The notes under the pieces were generated by a model, which saw only the letters and a program-made list of their open reading frames with translations, was not told where the DNA came from and made no database searches. From Aldrovandia affinis (lineage: Eukaryota > Chordata > Actinopteri > Notacanthiformes > Halosauridae), in contig JAINUG010000005.1 of assembly GCA_029706075.1 (NCBI GenBank), positions 7,181,001 through 7,245,000 on the forward strand: DNA of 64,000 nt. Direction: 5' to 3'. Below are positions 1-11,597 of this stretch, piece by piece. Made by a program: the position numbers and the translations under genes. Positions within the stretch are counted from its first letter, which is position 1. Every line of letters begins with the position of its first letter.

Positions 1-1037
1 TTCTCTGCTGAGGGAATATTGTATCTTTGCAAACTACTAGAGCCGCATGTAGTAAATACCACTCGTCAAAGCAATGCGATCACTGTGCAGAAAACTGTAT
101 GTAGCCTATTGCCCTACATTTTCTAGCCATTAGTACATACTGTATATGTATTCTGTTGGTGATGCAGAGAACCTCAGCACACATACAGTTTACCGCGCTG
201 TTCACAAGGTGGTTCTCGCACTCTTCTGTTTTTGTAGCGTTTCCTGGCCATTTGCCCACTCTGGCTATAAAAGAGGGCTTCTATGAAATTAGTTATCAAT
301 AATTAATAAAATGTACTGTTGCATATTAAGTGCAGTGTAATTTTCTCGTAGGATTCCCGACAGTGCAATAGATAGTGCTCGCATTCCCATCACCGCAACC
401 CTGTGTGAGCCACAGTCATGAGACCGAAAACCCAAGGTTAAGCTCAAAGTTAGCTCGCTAACCCACCAATCCTGCTTTGTGAAACAGTGCTCTGGATCTG
501 TCCATGTTGCATGCAATTGGCTGTGTTACAAACACCGCCCCTTTTGTGTGCACACGCTCATAGCTCGATCGGAAAAAACAGGGTTGACAGAGCGATTTGA
601 TAACCACCGTTGTGAGACAGGTTAGCCGATATCCTGACTATGTTGAACTTCCTTCGTGAGACAGGCCCCAGGTAAGGTAGTGTTCATCATTACATATATG
701 TCTTTACATGGCATACCAATCTTCTCAATGATCATAGCTAACGTTAACTAGCTACTTAGCTGATACTTTTACTGGTTTAATTTATTACAGAATAATCAGG
801 TTCAATAGAATGGCCAACAATGTGCTCAAAGTGTTTAGTAACACCAACATCGATCAATAACTTCAAAGATGGCTAAGGTATCAGGCTAATGACATGTCTA
901 TTCTTTTTGAGCAATGTACTTTTCATTTAATCAGTGAGCAGTGACCAAAAGGCAGACATGCACTTATTTTCACAAACTTCCATCCCGGTTCTTGACGTGT
1001 ATGTGACGGGCAGATTTTGTTTGCTCCACAGTAATCC
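1..1037. other. non-coding, no gene recognised
   Basis: No exon with splice signals or conserved protein similarity was seen on either strand. The last ~80 bases (about 960-1037) are a diverged copy of bases about 4462-4540 and form the flank into which the neighbouring hAT element inserted. Confidence 0.5.
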
Positions 1038-1045
1038 CCTATAGT

Positions 1046-3582
1046 CAGGGCCGGCTCTACACATTTTGGTGCCCTAGGCGAGATTGGAATTTGGGTGCCC
1101 CCCCCCCAACAAACATCAATCAGACATCACCATGGAAGCTAGCCATATTATTATCACTGATATAATGTTGTAGCCTACTAATTTTGGTAGCCTAATAATA
1201 AAGCTTGAGACTCAAGGCAAGCATGAGGGTTTTGCAACTCTGCAATTCAGGTGTAGTAGCCTAGTTTTTGGTAATAACTACAGGTGGGTAATAATAAGCT
1301 TCAAGCCAAAACGTGAGGGTTGGGTAACTCAGCATCAGCATGCATTCATCCTTCAATCTGTATGAGTCTAGCAGTAGCTCTTAGCATCGCATTATCTAGC
1401 TAGCATTAGCTTGTTTATTACTTAGCTAGTTAGCTCCCTAGCCTCCTACAATAACACAGAAACACAACAAAACGGCATTTTGATGACATAGCCTACCTCT
1501 TAATTGGGCTCTCTTTTCCTCCTCCTTCCTCCGTTTTCTCCCCTGCGCACCTGAAGGCTTGTGCCTTTTCAAAGTCATTGTGCAAATATAAAATCTGTCA
1601 TCGATCTGATATCTATTTTGCGTCGCGCTGATGTTGGCTCTCTGCCTGACTGCATCAGTAGTGCGTGCCTCTCTGACCCCGTCATCTGCGCTTGACCCGA
1701 CAGGCGACAGCACGTCTCTTGGGTTGCCTGTGATGCGCGCACATAACCCCCACTTTCAGCAAGCAGCCAGGCATCGTATCCTCCACCTCAGTAACAGCAT
1801 CTCTGTCAAAGTTAGTGGTGTAACGGGACGCAGTTGATCCATGATCCGTACGGATCACCCCCCACGGTTCGGCACGCATATGAACCGCGGATTAATTGCT
1901 AAATTGAACCATCATAGAGAAATACAGTTTTTCTGCCGCTGTTACGTTTTAAAGTAACAATTCCCTAAATCTCGATGCAGAGTTACAGTGAAGAGATAGA
2001 CAAGACAGGTGCGTGCTGTGTTTTGCTCTGAAGCGCAACGATTGGTTAATTATGCACAAAAAAGCCATTGTGTGTTTACGTCATGTTGAATCCCAACGAA
2101 TCAATCAGAGATTATCGCATTGCAAAAAGCAGACAAGTCATGGCTAGCGGAGGAGCGGAGGAATTTGAAAAGCCTCCCGCATCCTTTAAGTCGCATGTAT
2201 AGGAGCACTTTGGCTTCCCTGTGAATTATAGTGGCTGGTTACCTGTAGCCTAATCTATCCAACATTAGATACATCTAAAACACTCTAGACATTCGTAGTC
2301 AGCTGTTCAAAAAAGTAGTAACATTAGGCATTTGCATGCAGTGACCCTAGTCAACTCTTAGGGGTGCAGTGAACTTTAGTTTAATAATCTCTTAGTATAC
2401 AGTATATGCGCAATGTTAGTTAGCCAGCAATTTCTACTCTGGCTGCCTCGCTACAAAACATTTAGCAGCCTTGCTTGCTGGTTGCTGATTGTTGTTAAAT
2501 GCCCGAGCAATTGAAGAATGGTAACGTTAAGTTAGTCACACAGATCAGTGACACTTCACAGTTGTTATTAACTAGCTCGCAATTGTTAGCTAGCTTCGGA
2601 AACCAAGATTGGATGTCTACCCCTAACATTATTGTGTAAGCAGTGATAATGGGTTCTCCAGGTTAACTAGCTGGCTAAACATAGCTAGAAGAAAACATAC
2701 TAGGTCAGAGTTAGCTATGCTGAACGATTAGCTAGATGGTTAATGTTAGTTAACCAGGCTCGCTAATGCGTTTCCAAGCTGTTTGCAGAGGGAAGATAAG
2801 TGAAGTGTTTCAAACTAGCTATTGAGCCAGCTCATGATGTCAACCAACTAAACGTTTCTAGCTTGTAGAACAGATTATGGCAGTTTTCAAGTTCAATAGC
2901 TAGCTCAATTGAGCAATAGATAACATGAACGTTTTCTGAATTGGCCCAGCTACATACCAAAGCGGATACACGCTAGCTAGCTAGCCAAGACTAGGTCTAT
3001 GCTAACGTTAGCTAACTCTGTATAAGAAATGTTAGCGATAGCTAGCGAGCTTACTAACCGCTAGCTTATTTACCCTACAACTCAGACTCTGGAAAACATC
3101 AGTTAGCCAACTAGCTAGTACTTGGCTACTTTAGGACTAAGATAACTCCATAGACGCTAGTTAGCTAACAGTAGCTTACTAACCTAACATTTTAAAAAGT
3201 GGTAAATGGGCAAAAATGTTCACTGCTTTAAGTGTTTTACAGAATAAATGGAAATCAAAGTTATATTTGTCTCCCTTCTTTTTTTTTGCTGATCCAAAAA
3301 ATGATCCGATCCGTGACTCAAAACTGTGATACGAGCCGAACCGTGAGTTTTGTGATCCGTTGCACCCCTAGTCAAAGTGCAGGCCAGATGAAACATTGTG
3401 TGAGGAACAGAACAGGGGTGCAAAGTGTATTTATTTTTGTTTATTTGTTCATTGGGAGGAAAGGAGAGGGTGCACACCAGCCACCAGCGATTTCTTTTTT
3501 TTTGTGAGGGCGACCTGGCGCCCCTAGCCGACATGGCGCCCCAGGCAGCTGCCTGTATGGCCTGTGCCTTGAGCCGGCCCTG
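1046..3582. mobile_element. non-autonomous hAT transposon (outer, interrupted)
   Basis: The ends are inverted repeats beginning cagggccggctc at the left and ending in its near reverse complement at the right. They are flanked by an 8-bp target duplication (cctatagt at 1038-1045, cctatagc at 3583-3590, one mismatch). An 8-bp duplication and a CAG...CTG terminus are typical of hAT elements. No transposase reading frame is visible, so it is non-autonomous. It is split by a second hAT-like element at 1813-3370; without that insertion it would be about 970 bp. Confidence 0.85.
1813..3370. mobile_element. non-autonomous hAT-like transposon nested in the outer hAT
   Basis: It begins tagtggtgtaacgg and ends with the inverted counterpart ccgttgcacccta. 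It is flanked by an exact 8-bp duplication, gtcaaagt, at 1805-1812 and 3371-3378. The subterminal parts (about 1830-1880 and 3300-3365) carry related inverted motifs around gatccgt and cggttcg. The interior is AT-rich with many GCTAGCTA-type runs. No coding frame of note is present. The perfect target duplication makes the boundaries firm. Confidence 0.85.
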
Positions 3583-3590
3583 CCTATAGC

Positions 3591-6185
3591 TATAACACCC
3601 CCCTATTTTAGAACGCCCCCTAGTAGCTACAAGCCTTACAACAGCCATTGACGAGCATTCCACATTGGCCCGTGTTTTGCCTGCTCGCTATAATGATACA
3701 GTGAAATACGAAAAAATGTATTTGTTGTCACGACGTTTTGGTACGGTCATGTTGCCGCTGGCACTGGCAGAGGCCAGCACAGCAGAAAACTCGCTTGCTA
3801 GTGATTGAAGCTAGCTAGTTAGCAGTCAGTGTAGACAAATGCAAAGACAAAGCAATTCGTTTATGGATTTTATTTGTTGTTTGGAATCATGTAGAAACCA
3901 TTTATTGATATCTATTGAACCAGGGTTTGTCATCCAAGATGGGTCTGATTCATATAATCAAGGTCTTGTTATCTGTTGTTTTAGTGTTGAGCTAGAACAA
4001 AAGCCTGCACCCACACCGACCCCTACATCTCTCCTAATCTCTCCCTTGCCTCATAATAACGTTTAGGTTATTGCTATGTTAGCTAAAATGGCAAATGTAG
4101 CTACATAATTATTGCACTACTATCGTAATTTTCGCAATTATCCACTAATGTAACTGGCAACTAGCTATCAAAATGAGCAATTATAGCGAGTTTTGGAGCC
4201 GCCAAAGAGCAAAGTTACCTAATTAGTTAGCAGTGTCCAAACCAGCCAATCTCCCAAAACATTTTATTGACTAACGTGCAACTTTACTGACAGATCCAAA
4301 CACAACCTCATAACGCTCAGTTAATACTGTGAAATGGTCCTGCATGTAACTTCTCGATAATGGCCACTGATTAACATGTTATTGCACGCAATATACATAA
4401 TGCACCGCCGAAAAGCCATAACATTACTTGTTAGGCAGGCATTCCCTTATTCCCACAAATTAACACAATCAGGGTGACCCAACTTCCACCCTGGTGCTTA
4501 ATGTGTGTGACGGGCAAACATTGGTTACTCCACAGTAATCCCCCAATTTAATTCTGAAACAGCACCAGGATCAGTTACAAAAAAAATGTGCAGTCAAGTT
4601 GTGGTACTGTTTCAAGCTGCCACTGGCAGAGGCTATTACTTATTGCCCAGACTTCTAAAGTCAGGTGGTCACCCATTCTCCTGCATGATTGTTTAGAAGA
4701 GAATTTGATTAAACCAATGATCTTCTATTTTTTCCTAGCTCAGTGCCCAGATGTGTCTCAGAAAACTGAATTTTTTGGTGAACTGAATTTTAAAACTGAA
4801 TTTGAATGTTTTTGGAAGTTGAATGTAACTTCCAATTAACTTGAAATAAAAGTTTGAAAATTTGATTTGTCATCTTGAATATTTTTTTAAATATATTTAA
4901 AAGTTGAATGTAATAATCATTCAATTCAATGACAAACCATTAGTTTGAATTTCATATTGCAAAATAAAGATTTTTGCATACAATTATTCAATTCAGGCTT
5001 TACAAATTCAATATGATGTAATTGCCACTAATATAGCTCCATACAGGTGACATACTGGCCCCTAAGTATATACTGTATAAAGCATTTAAAACTAGTGTGG
5101 CAGAATCAGGGGTGTTGTGTTACAATGCAGCCAAAGAACAATAACAAAATCACCGTACTTCCCATTAGGGTGCGGGGGTGGAGCCAGCGGGCTACTATGT
5201 ACCGCCCCTCTACTACTACCCATCGGAATGCCCCCGGGCAGCTGCCACAATAGGTTCAACAGGAAGGAAATTACAGGGGAGTGCATTTCCCAGCAGGGCT
5301 GGTTTTCCACTTGCTGTGAAATGCACCCCCCCTTAACTTTAAGAGGAAAGTCTCACAACCACCAAACTCACACAGGTAATATACTGTATATTTGCCTGTA
5401 TATAATGTAGCACAATATTAATATTAATACTGTAATAATAATAAATATTGTAGCTAACATTAGCCAATGTTTGCTAACTAACAGTAGCTAGCTAATAGGT
5501 CCAGCACGAGCTACAAGTAGTGAACGATATATATCTTATTCAGATCGCTATTTGCAATATCATACCGCCAAAGTTTTCGATAGAAATCCATAGGAACTTT
5601 TTGTTTTGTCTTACATTTGTTTCCCACACATACTTGCAGACTAGCTTTGTCTCCCAGAACTCATTTACCAAAATCGCATCCCAGACTCAGTCCCAGCGCA
5701 AGCAAGCACCAATCTCCGATGCGTTTGAAAATGCAACGCCTTACGAAAAAAACTCTGAAAGGCACAACGGTGAAAGAAACAGTAGGACAGCTGTGTTCAT
5801 TCAGTAGCCTAATGTTATTATAAAGTTCAACAGAAACAGTTGAATAGTTTTTCTCAACATGTCAGTAGGCTTAACTAATATTGGGGAAAATTGTATTGTT
5901 TGGGTTCCCTTAATTCACTTAATATAATGCCTATTCTATGATGTCTGGAACACATATAATATCAATGATCAGTTTTCCACCCATGTGTTTTGTTTCATTG
6001 CATAGTACCATATCGCAATCGCAAGATGTAGCAAGATTATAGCAATATGAGATTTTGCCCATATAATGCAGCTCTAGCTAGGAGTCATTTGACACTGTCC
6101 AGTTCAGATCCTTTTGTTTCAAAGGCCTGGGTATAGTTCGACCATCGGAATGCACTGATTCCTATATCTTTCTAAAAATCTGTTT
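3591..6185. other. non-coding AT-rich DNA with a local diverged duplication
   Basis: No gene was recognised. Bases about 4462-4640 resemble the sequence on both sides of the hAT insertion (about 960-1045 and 3724-3790), which indicates an old local duplication. Bases 4780-5000 are simple AT-rich sequence with repeated attcaattcaa motifs. A GC-richer patch at 5150-5340 has no convincing coding potential. Confidence 0.45.
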
Positions 6186-6193
6186 ATGTGAGG

Positions 6194-7409
6194 CAGTGGC
6201 GGGCCGTGCATTTCACACCTAGGCCTTCAGTAGTGCTCCGCCCAGTGGCGTAGCGCAGTAACGTAACGGAGCCCAACCTTTCACCGGTTTCATTTTCCGC
6301 GGACGGGGGTGGGGGTGGTACACGCGAGAGAAAGCTGAGACCAGTTTATTTATTTTGCGGACGGGGGGCGCAGCTGTAGCACCCCCCACGCTACGCCTAT
6401 GGCTCCGTCTGAATCGATCCACCTCTCAATAACTATTTTATGGCTATAAAAACCATCTTATTCTTATTATATCTCAGTATAAAGAGCCGTTGCATCGCAG
6501 ATAGATAACTCGTGTAGCCAGAATAAATACCTTTACTGAAGAAACAAACCTGGGGTGCTACAGCTGCGACACACATACAAAAACATCAATAATAACCTCA
6601 TAAAATTGCAATATTATTTAGGAAAATAGCAACATTTTACTCACCAAAAATCCTTATTATTTGTACACAAAATCCATCCTCCTTTCTTTCCTCAAAAATA
6701 GTTCAATTACTCTGTCGTACAGATTATCCGTGTGTTTCAGTTCCATCAGTCCTTTTCTATCGCCATCGAAGCTAATGCTGAAAGTCGAGCCTGCCCTGAT
6801 GTATTTCTGGCATAAGTTTTAATTCGCTTTAGGGCTGAAAATGTCCGCTCAAATGTCTGAATCACAGACTGATGTTAATTATATTTTGTCCATGAATACT
6901 TGGTCTGTTCGCTTCCTTTCATAGCTTTTCCCCTGGCTGCGCCGCTTCCAGACGTGTATTTTCATATTAAAGCATTTAACCAATCACATTACATCATAGT
7001 CAGACACTCTCTGACTATCCAATCAAAGGGTGTGAATACGCTGACGTACCTAGGCCTTCTAGAAGGCCTTGGTGTCTCCAACTCAAAATTTGATTGGTTG
7101 AAGCAACAGTTTGATCAACACTTATTTTATGCTACAGGGCCTTCAGAACAGATTGTGAAGGCCTCCAGGCAGATTTCTTTGACCCTGGCAACAAATGATG
7201 GCTGAAATGTGATTGGTTAAATGCTTTAATATGAAAATACACGTCTGGAAGTAGCGCAACCAGGGGAAAAGCTATGAAAGGAAGCGGACAGACCATTTGG
7301 AATTATTTAATAAGTATTCATGGACAAAATATAATTAACATCAGTCTGTGATTCAGATATTTTTTAGGCCAGCAGAGAAGGCCTTGCAGGCCCTGACGGC
7401 CCACCACTG
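6194..7409. mobile_element. non-autonomous hAT element with long internal hairpin
   Basis: The ends are CAGTGGCGGGCCGT and the inverted ACGGCCCACCACTG. An exact 8-bp target duplication, atgtgagg, lies at 6186-6193 and 7410-7417. Inside, bases about 6856-6990 are repeated in inverted orientation at about 7206-7357, so a transcript or single strand could fold into a stem of roughly 135-150 bp around a ~215-bp loop. It encodes no transposase. A small MITE is nested near its left end. Confidence 0.88.
6243..6401. mobile_element. 159-bp MITE nested in the hAT element
   Basis: Terminal inverted repeats CAGTGGCGTAGCG (left) and its near complement CGCTACGCCTATG (right) bound 159 bp. The flanks carry a near-exact 8-bp duplication (gctccgcc at 6235-6242, gctccgtc at 6402-6409). 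The 8-bp duplication suggests a hAT-type MITE. It is GC-rich and non-coding. Confidence 0.75.
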
Positions 7410-7417
7410 ATGTGAGG

Positions 7418-9354
7418 AATGAAAATGTTGTACTACGTATGAAAATGTATATTCTAATTGCGTGCATGAAAATGACATGTCCTTTGTCCTTTCAAAGAAA
7501 ACCTGTTTATTTCAGTTTTCATAACACAAACCTAACTTGTAGAATCACGCAAACCTGACAATAATGCCAAACTCTATAATACTCTTCGAATAATAGCCTA
7601 CCAATAATCGAAGTGAAAAAACATGGTGGTTGAGCCGGTCTGAGAGTTAGTGTGACAATTTTGTGACGATTGTGCTTGACCAATCAATGGTCTGAGGTAT
7701 TGCTGGCTCCAGCCTTAGGTCCCTCTTCGGTTCGGCAGTGCCTAAACAGAGCAGTAGCTAAATTCAGCACAGGTTCGGTATGGGTCGCATGGCGGTAGTA
7801 AAAGCGACAAAACCTGGGAGCACGGATTGGTAACCGTGCCGTGCTGTACAGTATCAGTGGAAAAACAGTACTAGTTAGCGTTACCTGAGTCTGGGGGGAT
7901 GGGCAAGTTATCTTAACTACTGACACTGACAGTCTCTAAGTGAATAAACGTGGCGCATTTAATATCACTAATACACTATCACATTTAATATCATGTCAAA
8001 AAGCCCTCTGGTGCCCAGGGAAGAAAAATAATAAGAGAAGAGGAGGAAAAATGTGAAAGACACAGAGGTAATGTGATGAAATGAACCGTTTATTGCATAG
8101 TAGTTACCGTTGGAGCAGAGCCGAGCTGTCCTCTCTATTGTTAGCTAGCTTACTTTGGACAATAGTAACGTTGGCTAATTTAATAAATAGCTAGAGTTAA
8201 CGTCAGTTACTTCCTACTTAAATTTATATAAGGAAAGTGCGAAAGACTTTCCCTATGTAAAGTTAGGTGTTTGGGGAATAACCTACAACATCATTTTGAG
8301 AAATCAACTTTTTCTTTTAAGTGTGCTGCACAAACCATAAATATTTTCAATTTGGTTAGTATATTTATAATTCTTGTTATGTTTAGTGCATTTAGCACTG
8401 GTTTCTTTAATATTGTAAAGTCTCAAAGACATAAAGCTATGCAGTAGTTTCTGTGCGAGTGTATGAACACAATAATTGGTGGTGGAATTGGTTGCACCAG
8501 CTAAAATCTTGCCTAGGGCACCACATTGGTCTGCCTGCGACCCTGGCCAGGGATAAGCAGGTTAAGATAATGAATGAATGAATGAAAATAATGTTACTTT
8601 TAAAAAGTGGTGCGGACAAAATCGTCCCTGTAAAAAAGTAATGGCAACATGTCTCCGGTGGAGTCTCTTTCAGTTTATTAAAGTCTCTTCCAGTTCCAAA
8701 AATGTATTTATTCTTCTAGTGTTTAAACTAAGGAACTTAGTATTACTTTTCTTCTCCTCCTCTCCCTCTCCCAAACTAGATTACGCCAAAACCACCTCTG
8801 TTAACATCATGCTATAAAAGGTCTTTATTAATTATGTCCTTACTGATGTTATTATACTTTGCGGCGATATCTTCCATCCGAGCAATCTGTATTTCCCTAT
8901 CCTTAATACTAACACTAATTTCCCTCCCTGCCCCCTCCCACAGTCCCTAGTTTAAGTACTCCTCCATTACCTTAAGCATAGGCAGCTGTACCCGTCCTGT
9001 TCAGGTATATCCCTTCACACTTGTACAGGTCACCCCTGTTTCAAAAGGAGTCCCAGTACCCCATAAACCGGTACCCCTCACAATAGGCTACTGCTGGAAC
9101 CTATTGATGTTCTAATCCAAAGTCCAAATGTTGGAAAATAAATGCTGCTGTTAACACTGAAGTGGGAAAAATGTGAATATGCCGTAGTTATTACATGTAA
9201 CATGTATTATCCCATTAAGATTGGCATTCATGTATAAGAACATAAGAATACATAATGATGAGAACGGGCCATTCGGCCCATCTTGGCTATTATTATGTTT
9301 TCACCTGTAACCCAGAATTAAATAAGCTCAATTATGGAGACAATGTAATAATAA
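7418..9354. other. non-coding region, no gene recognised
   Basis: No exon was identified. Around 8520-8590 there is a repeat tail of the form ccaggGATAAGCAGGTT followed by (atga)n, a tail type seen on fish retroposons. About 9238-9290 contains a short motif, ccattcggcccatcttggc, that looks like a dispersed repeat. The rest is unassigned. Confidence 0.4.
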
Positions 9355-9437
9355 TAATAATAATAGCTTTATTTGTATAGCACCTTTCATACAAACAGTA
9401 GCTCAAAGTGCTTTACAGGGAAAGTAAGGCATAAAAA

Positions 9438-9530
9438 TATATATACATATATATATACACACATATACATATATACACGCATATATATACATATACACAT
9501 ATAAATACATACATACATACATACATAGGC
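9438..9530. repeat. TA/CA/CATA microsatellite
   Basis: An irregular run of atatatac, catatacac and (catacata) units lies between the LINE tail and the end of its coding part. It is simple sequence with no coding value. Confidence 0.8.
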
Positions 9531-9596
9531 ATAAGACAGAAAGTAAAAAAGAATAATAAAAATAAAAATCAAGAAAATACACATAACAATCATAAA

Positions 9597-11003
9597 TTAA
9601 TTAAAAGCCAAATTAAAAAGAAAGGTTTTTAGCTGCTTTTTAAAATTGTCAACTGAGTCTGCTGTTTTAATGTTTTGTGGGAGAGTATTCCAGAGTTTTG
9701 GTGCAACATAACAGAAGGCACTTTCACCACTTTTTCGTTTGGCCACAGGTACAGTGAGTAAGTCCGCTGTGGATGATCTAAGTGCTCGAGTTGGTACATA
9801 TGGTGATAACATATCTTTAATATAAAAAGGTGCTAGGCCATTTAAAGCCTTATAAACAAGTAGTAGGACTTTAAAATCAATTCTAAAAGAGACTGGGAGC
9901 CAGTGCAAAGCAGCAAGGACTGGTGTAATGTGTTCCCTTTTTTTTGGTTTTCGTTAGGACTCTGGCAGCAGCATTCTGAATAATTTGGAGTCTATTAATA
10001 GACTTCTTAGGCAGGCCAGTAAAAAGTGCATTACAGTAGTCTAAGCGGCTAAAAATAAAAGCATGTACCAATCTTTCAGCATCTTGGAGAGTTAAAAGGG
10101 TTTTACTTTGGCAATGTTTCTAAGGTGAAAGAATGCCGTCTTGGTCACCTTATCTATATGGGATTTAAAATTGAGGTCAGCATCAAAGATGATTCCCAAG
10201 TTTCTGACCTCAGATTTTGTCTGTTTGGCCAGGCTTCCTAGCTTTGTAAGCAGCCGGTCTCTTTTTGACTTAGGGCCCACTAATAGTACCTCTGTCTTTT
10301 CTTCATTTAGTTTCAGCAAGTTCTTGCCCATCCATTTATTTATATCGTCTAGGCAGGCTGTAAGAACGCTCATAGCATTTGGGTCATCTGGCTCAACGGA
10401 GACATACAGCTGTGTATCGTCAGCATAACAGTGGAAATTTACATTGTGATTCTGGATGACCTTGCCTAAGGGAAGCATGTATAATAAAAATAAAAGTGGT
10501 CCTAAAATACTCCCCTGCGCTATGCCACAGCTAGCATCTCTATGCTTAGAAACATTGTCACCAAGTTGCACAAAAAACTTTCTTTCTGTTACATAGGTAC
10601 GGAACCAGTTTAGTACAGTACCAGAGAGACCGACCCACTTCTCAAGGCGGTGAATTAAAATATTATGGTCTATGGTGTCGAAGGCTGCACTGAAATCAAG
10701 TAAAATAAGAACTGAAATGTTGTTTCTATCGGCACTTAGCCGTAAATCATTTGCTACTTTAAGTAATGCTGTTTCAGTGCTATGATTGGCATGTATATCA
10801 GGGTTCTGCACGTCATCTGGGCTCGCAGCAAGGTCAGGAGGCAGATAGGCTTTATCTTCCACGGCCTCTGTGAGGGGTGGCATTGCGAAGGGTGACGATG
10901 TCACCCTTGAATGACTCAGCACAGTGGAGTGGCAGATGGAATATAGGACATGCGAGGTGAAAAGATTTCCCCCAGATGAATTCAGAGTAAATCCATTTTC
11001 CAT
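9597..11003 (-). pseudogene. LINE ORF2 fragment: reverse transcriptase
   Basis: This is the retrotransposon's own replication enzyme, not a host gene. In the first reading frame (10092-11003) the RT motifs run in order: STETALL, LDFSAAFDTIDH (catalytic Asp), GIAQGSILGPLLF and FHCYADDTQLY (YADD active site). The frame then breaks into two further frames at 9883-10071 (SRLDYCNALFTGLP...QNAAARVL) and 9597-9908 (HWLPVSFRIDFK...LWNTLP). At least two frameshifts make it inactive. The first ~70 codons are ORF1 sequence fused in frame by an internal deletion. The apurinic endonuclease domain expected upstream is absent. Confidence 0.85.
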
Positions 11004-11204
11004 GAAAAGATCTCCTCGTTCGTATGATGGATATGCAGATGGATGGGATGACGGATGTATAAAAATGAATTAATGGATGAGTAGGTAAATAGCTACATTG
11101 CTTGATGAACCATAGAATCATAGCAAATGACACAGATGGATGGGTCATTTTGGCAATTGCTTCAACAACGCACATGGAAGGTGGGAACAGGGTGGGAATC
11201 TTAC

Positions 11205-11240
11205 CTTGGGCCCGGGGGGACCAGGAGGCCCGGAACGCCC
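11205..11240 (-). CDS. collagen triple-helix exon (36 bp)
   Basis: On the minus strand this reads four uninterrupted Gly-X-Y triplets (GRSGPPGPPGPK). It starts exactly at a Gly codon after a pyrimidine-rich acceptor (TTGTTTTTCAG) and ends before a strong donor (GTAAGA). A 36-bp length that is a multiple of 9 and a start on a whole Gly codon are hallmarks of collagen exons. The preceding exon of the same gene lies 216 bp upstream (11457-11519). Two exons are too few to name the collagen type, and no further collagen exons were found; others may lie outside the window or beyond the LINE insertions. Confidence 0.8.
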
Positions 11241-11456
11241 CTGAAAAACAAGTGAAATGTTAATATAGGCAAAAAAGCCCTTAAACCTTAAACTCAAAAT
11301 GAACAATGTGAAAGAATTTCATAAGGATATGGCTTCTCTGTATATATTGGGAGCGCTGCCAGGCATTAGTTGATACAACATCTTTCCAGTTTATATAAGG
11401 AGTTTACATAATGAACTAAAGGTGTAACCGGGAAGAATGAAGGCGTACTGGTGTAC

Positions 11457-11519
11457 CTCATAACCACGGGGACCCGGCGGACCTACTGGACCGGACAGTC
11501 CCTGAGATCCTTGGCTTCC
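11457..11519 (-). CDS. collagen triple-helix exon (63 bp)
   Basis: On the minus strand this reads seven Gly-X-Y triplets: GSQGSQGLSGPV, then GPPGPRGYE. The 63-bp exon (7 x 9) starts at a whole Gly codon after the acceptor CTCTTTTACAG and is followed by the donor GTACAC. It joins in phase to the 36-bp exon at 11205-11240, giving eleven continuous triplets. This is part of a host collagen gene transcribed leftwards; collagens are secreted, trimerising extracellular matrix proteins. The surrounding LINE copies would sit in its introns. The gene identity is not determinable from 33 residues. Confidence 0.8.
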
Positions 11520-11597
11520 CTGTAAAAGAGAACAACACTGAGGCCATCAGCCGGACACTACACAGCATTGCACTGGCCTTGTGCTAATCAACTCTTT

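Larger units (their letters stand above)
9355..11021 (-). mobile_element. L2-like LINE, 5'-truncated and internally deleted
   Basis: On the minus strand the element ends in a typical fish LINE tail (ggtgctatacaaataaag followed by ATT repeats at 9345-9375). Upstream it encodes the fingers/palm of a non-LTR reverse transcriptase and the conserved C-terminal region (HWLPV...NTLPQNIK). The 5' end of the piece, 10792-11021, is a segment of the LINE's ORF1 joined directly to RT sequence, so the end of ORF1 and the endonuclease are missing. That 230-bp segment is identical to 13439-13668. The copy ends at 11021 next to an atgg-rich simple sequence. Confidence 0.85.

Noticed and set aside
5092..5410. 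GC-rich overlapping frames as a coding exon
   Set aside because: Both strands are open by composition only; no conserved motif or splice context.
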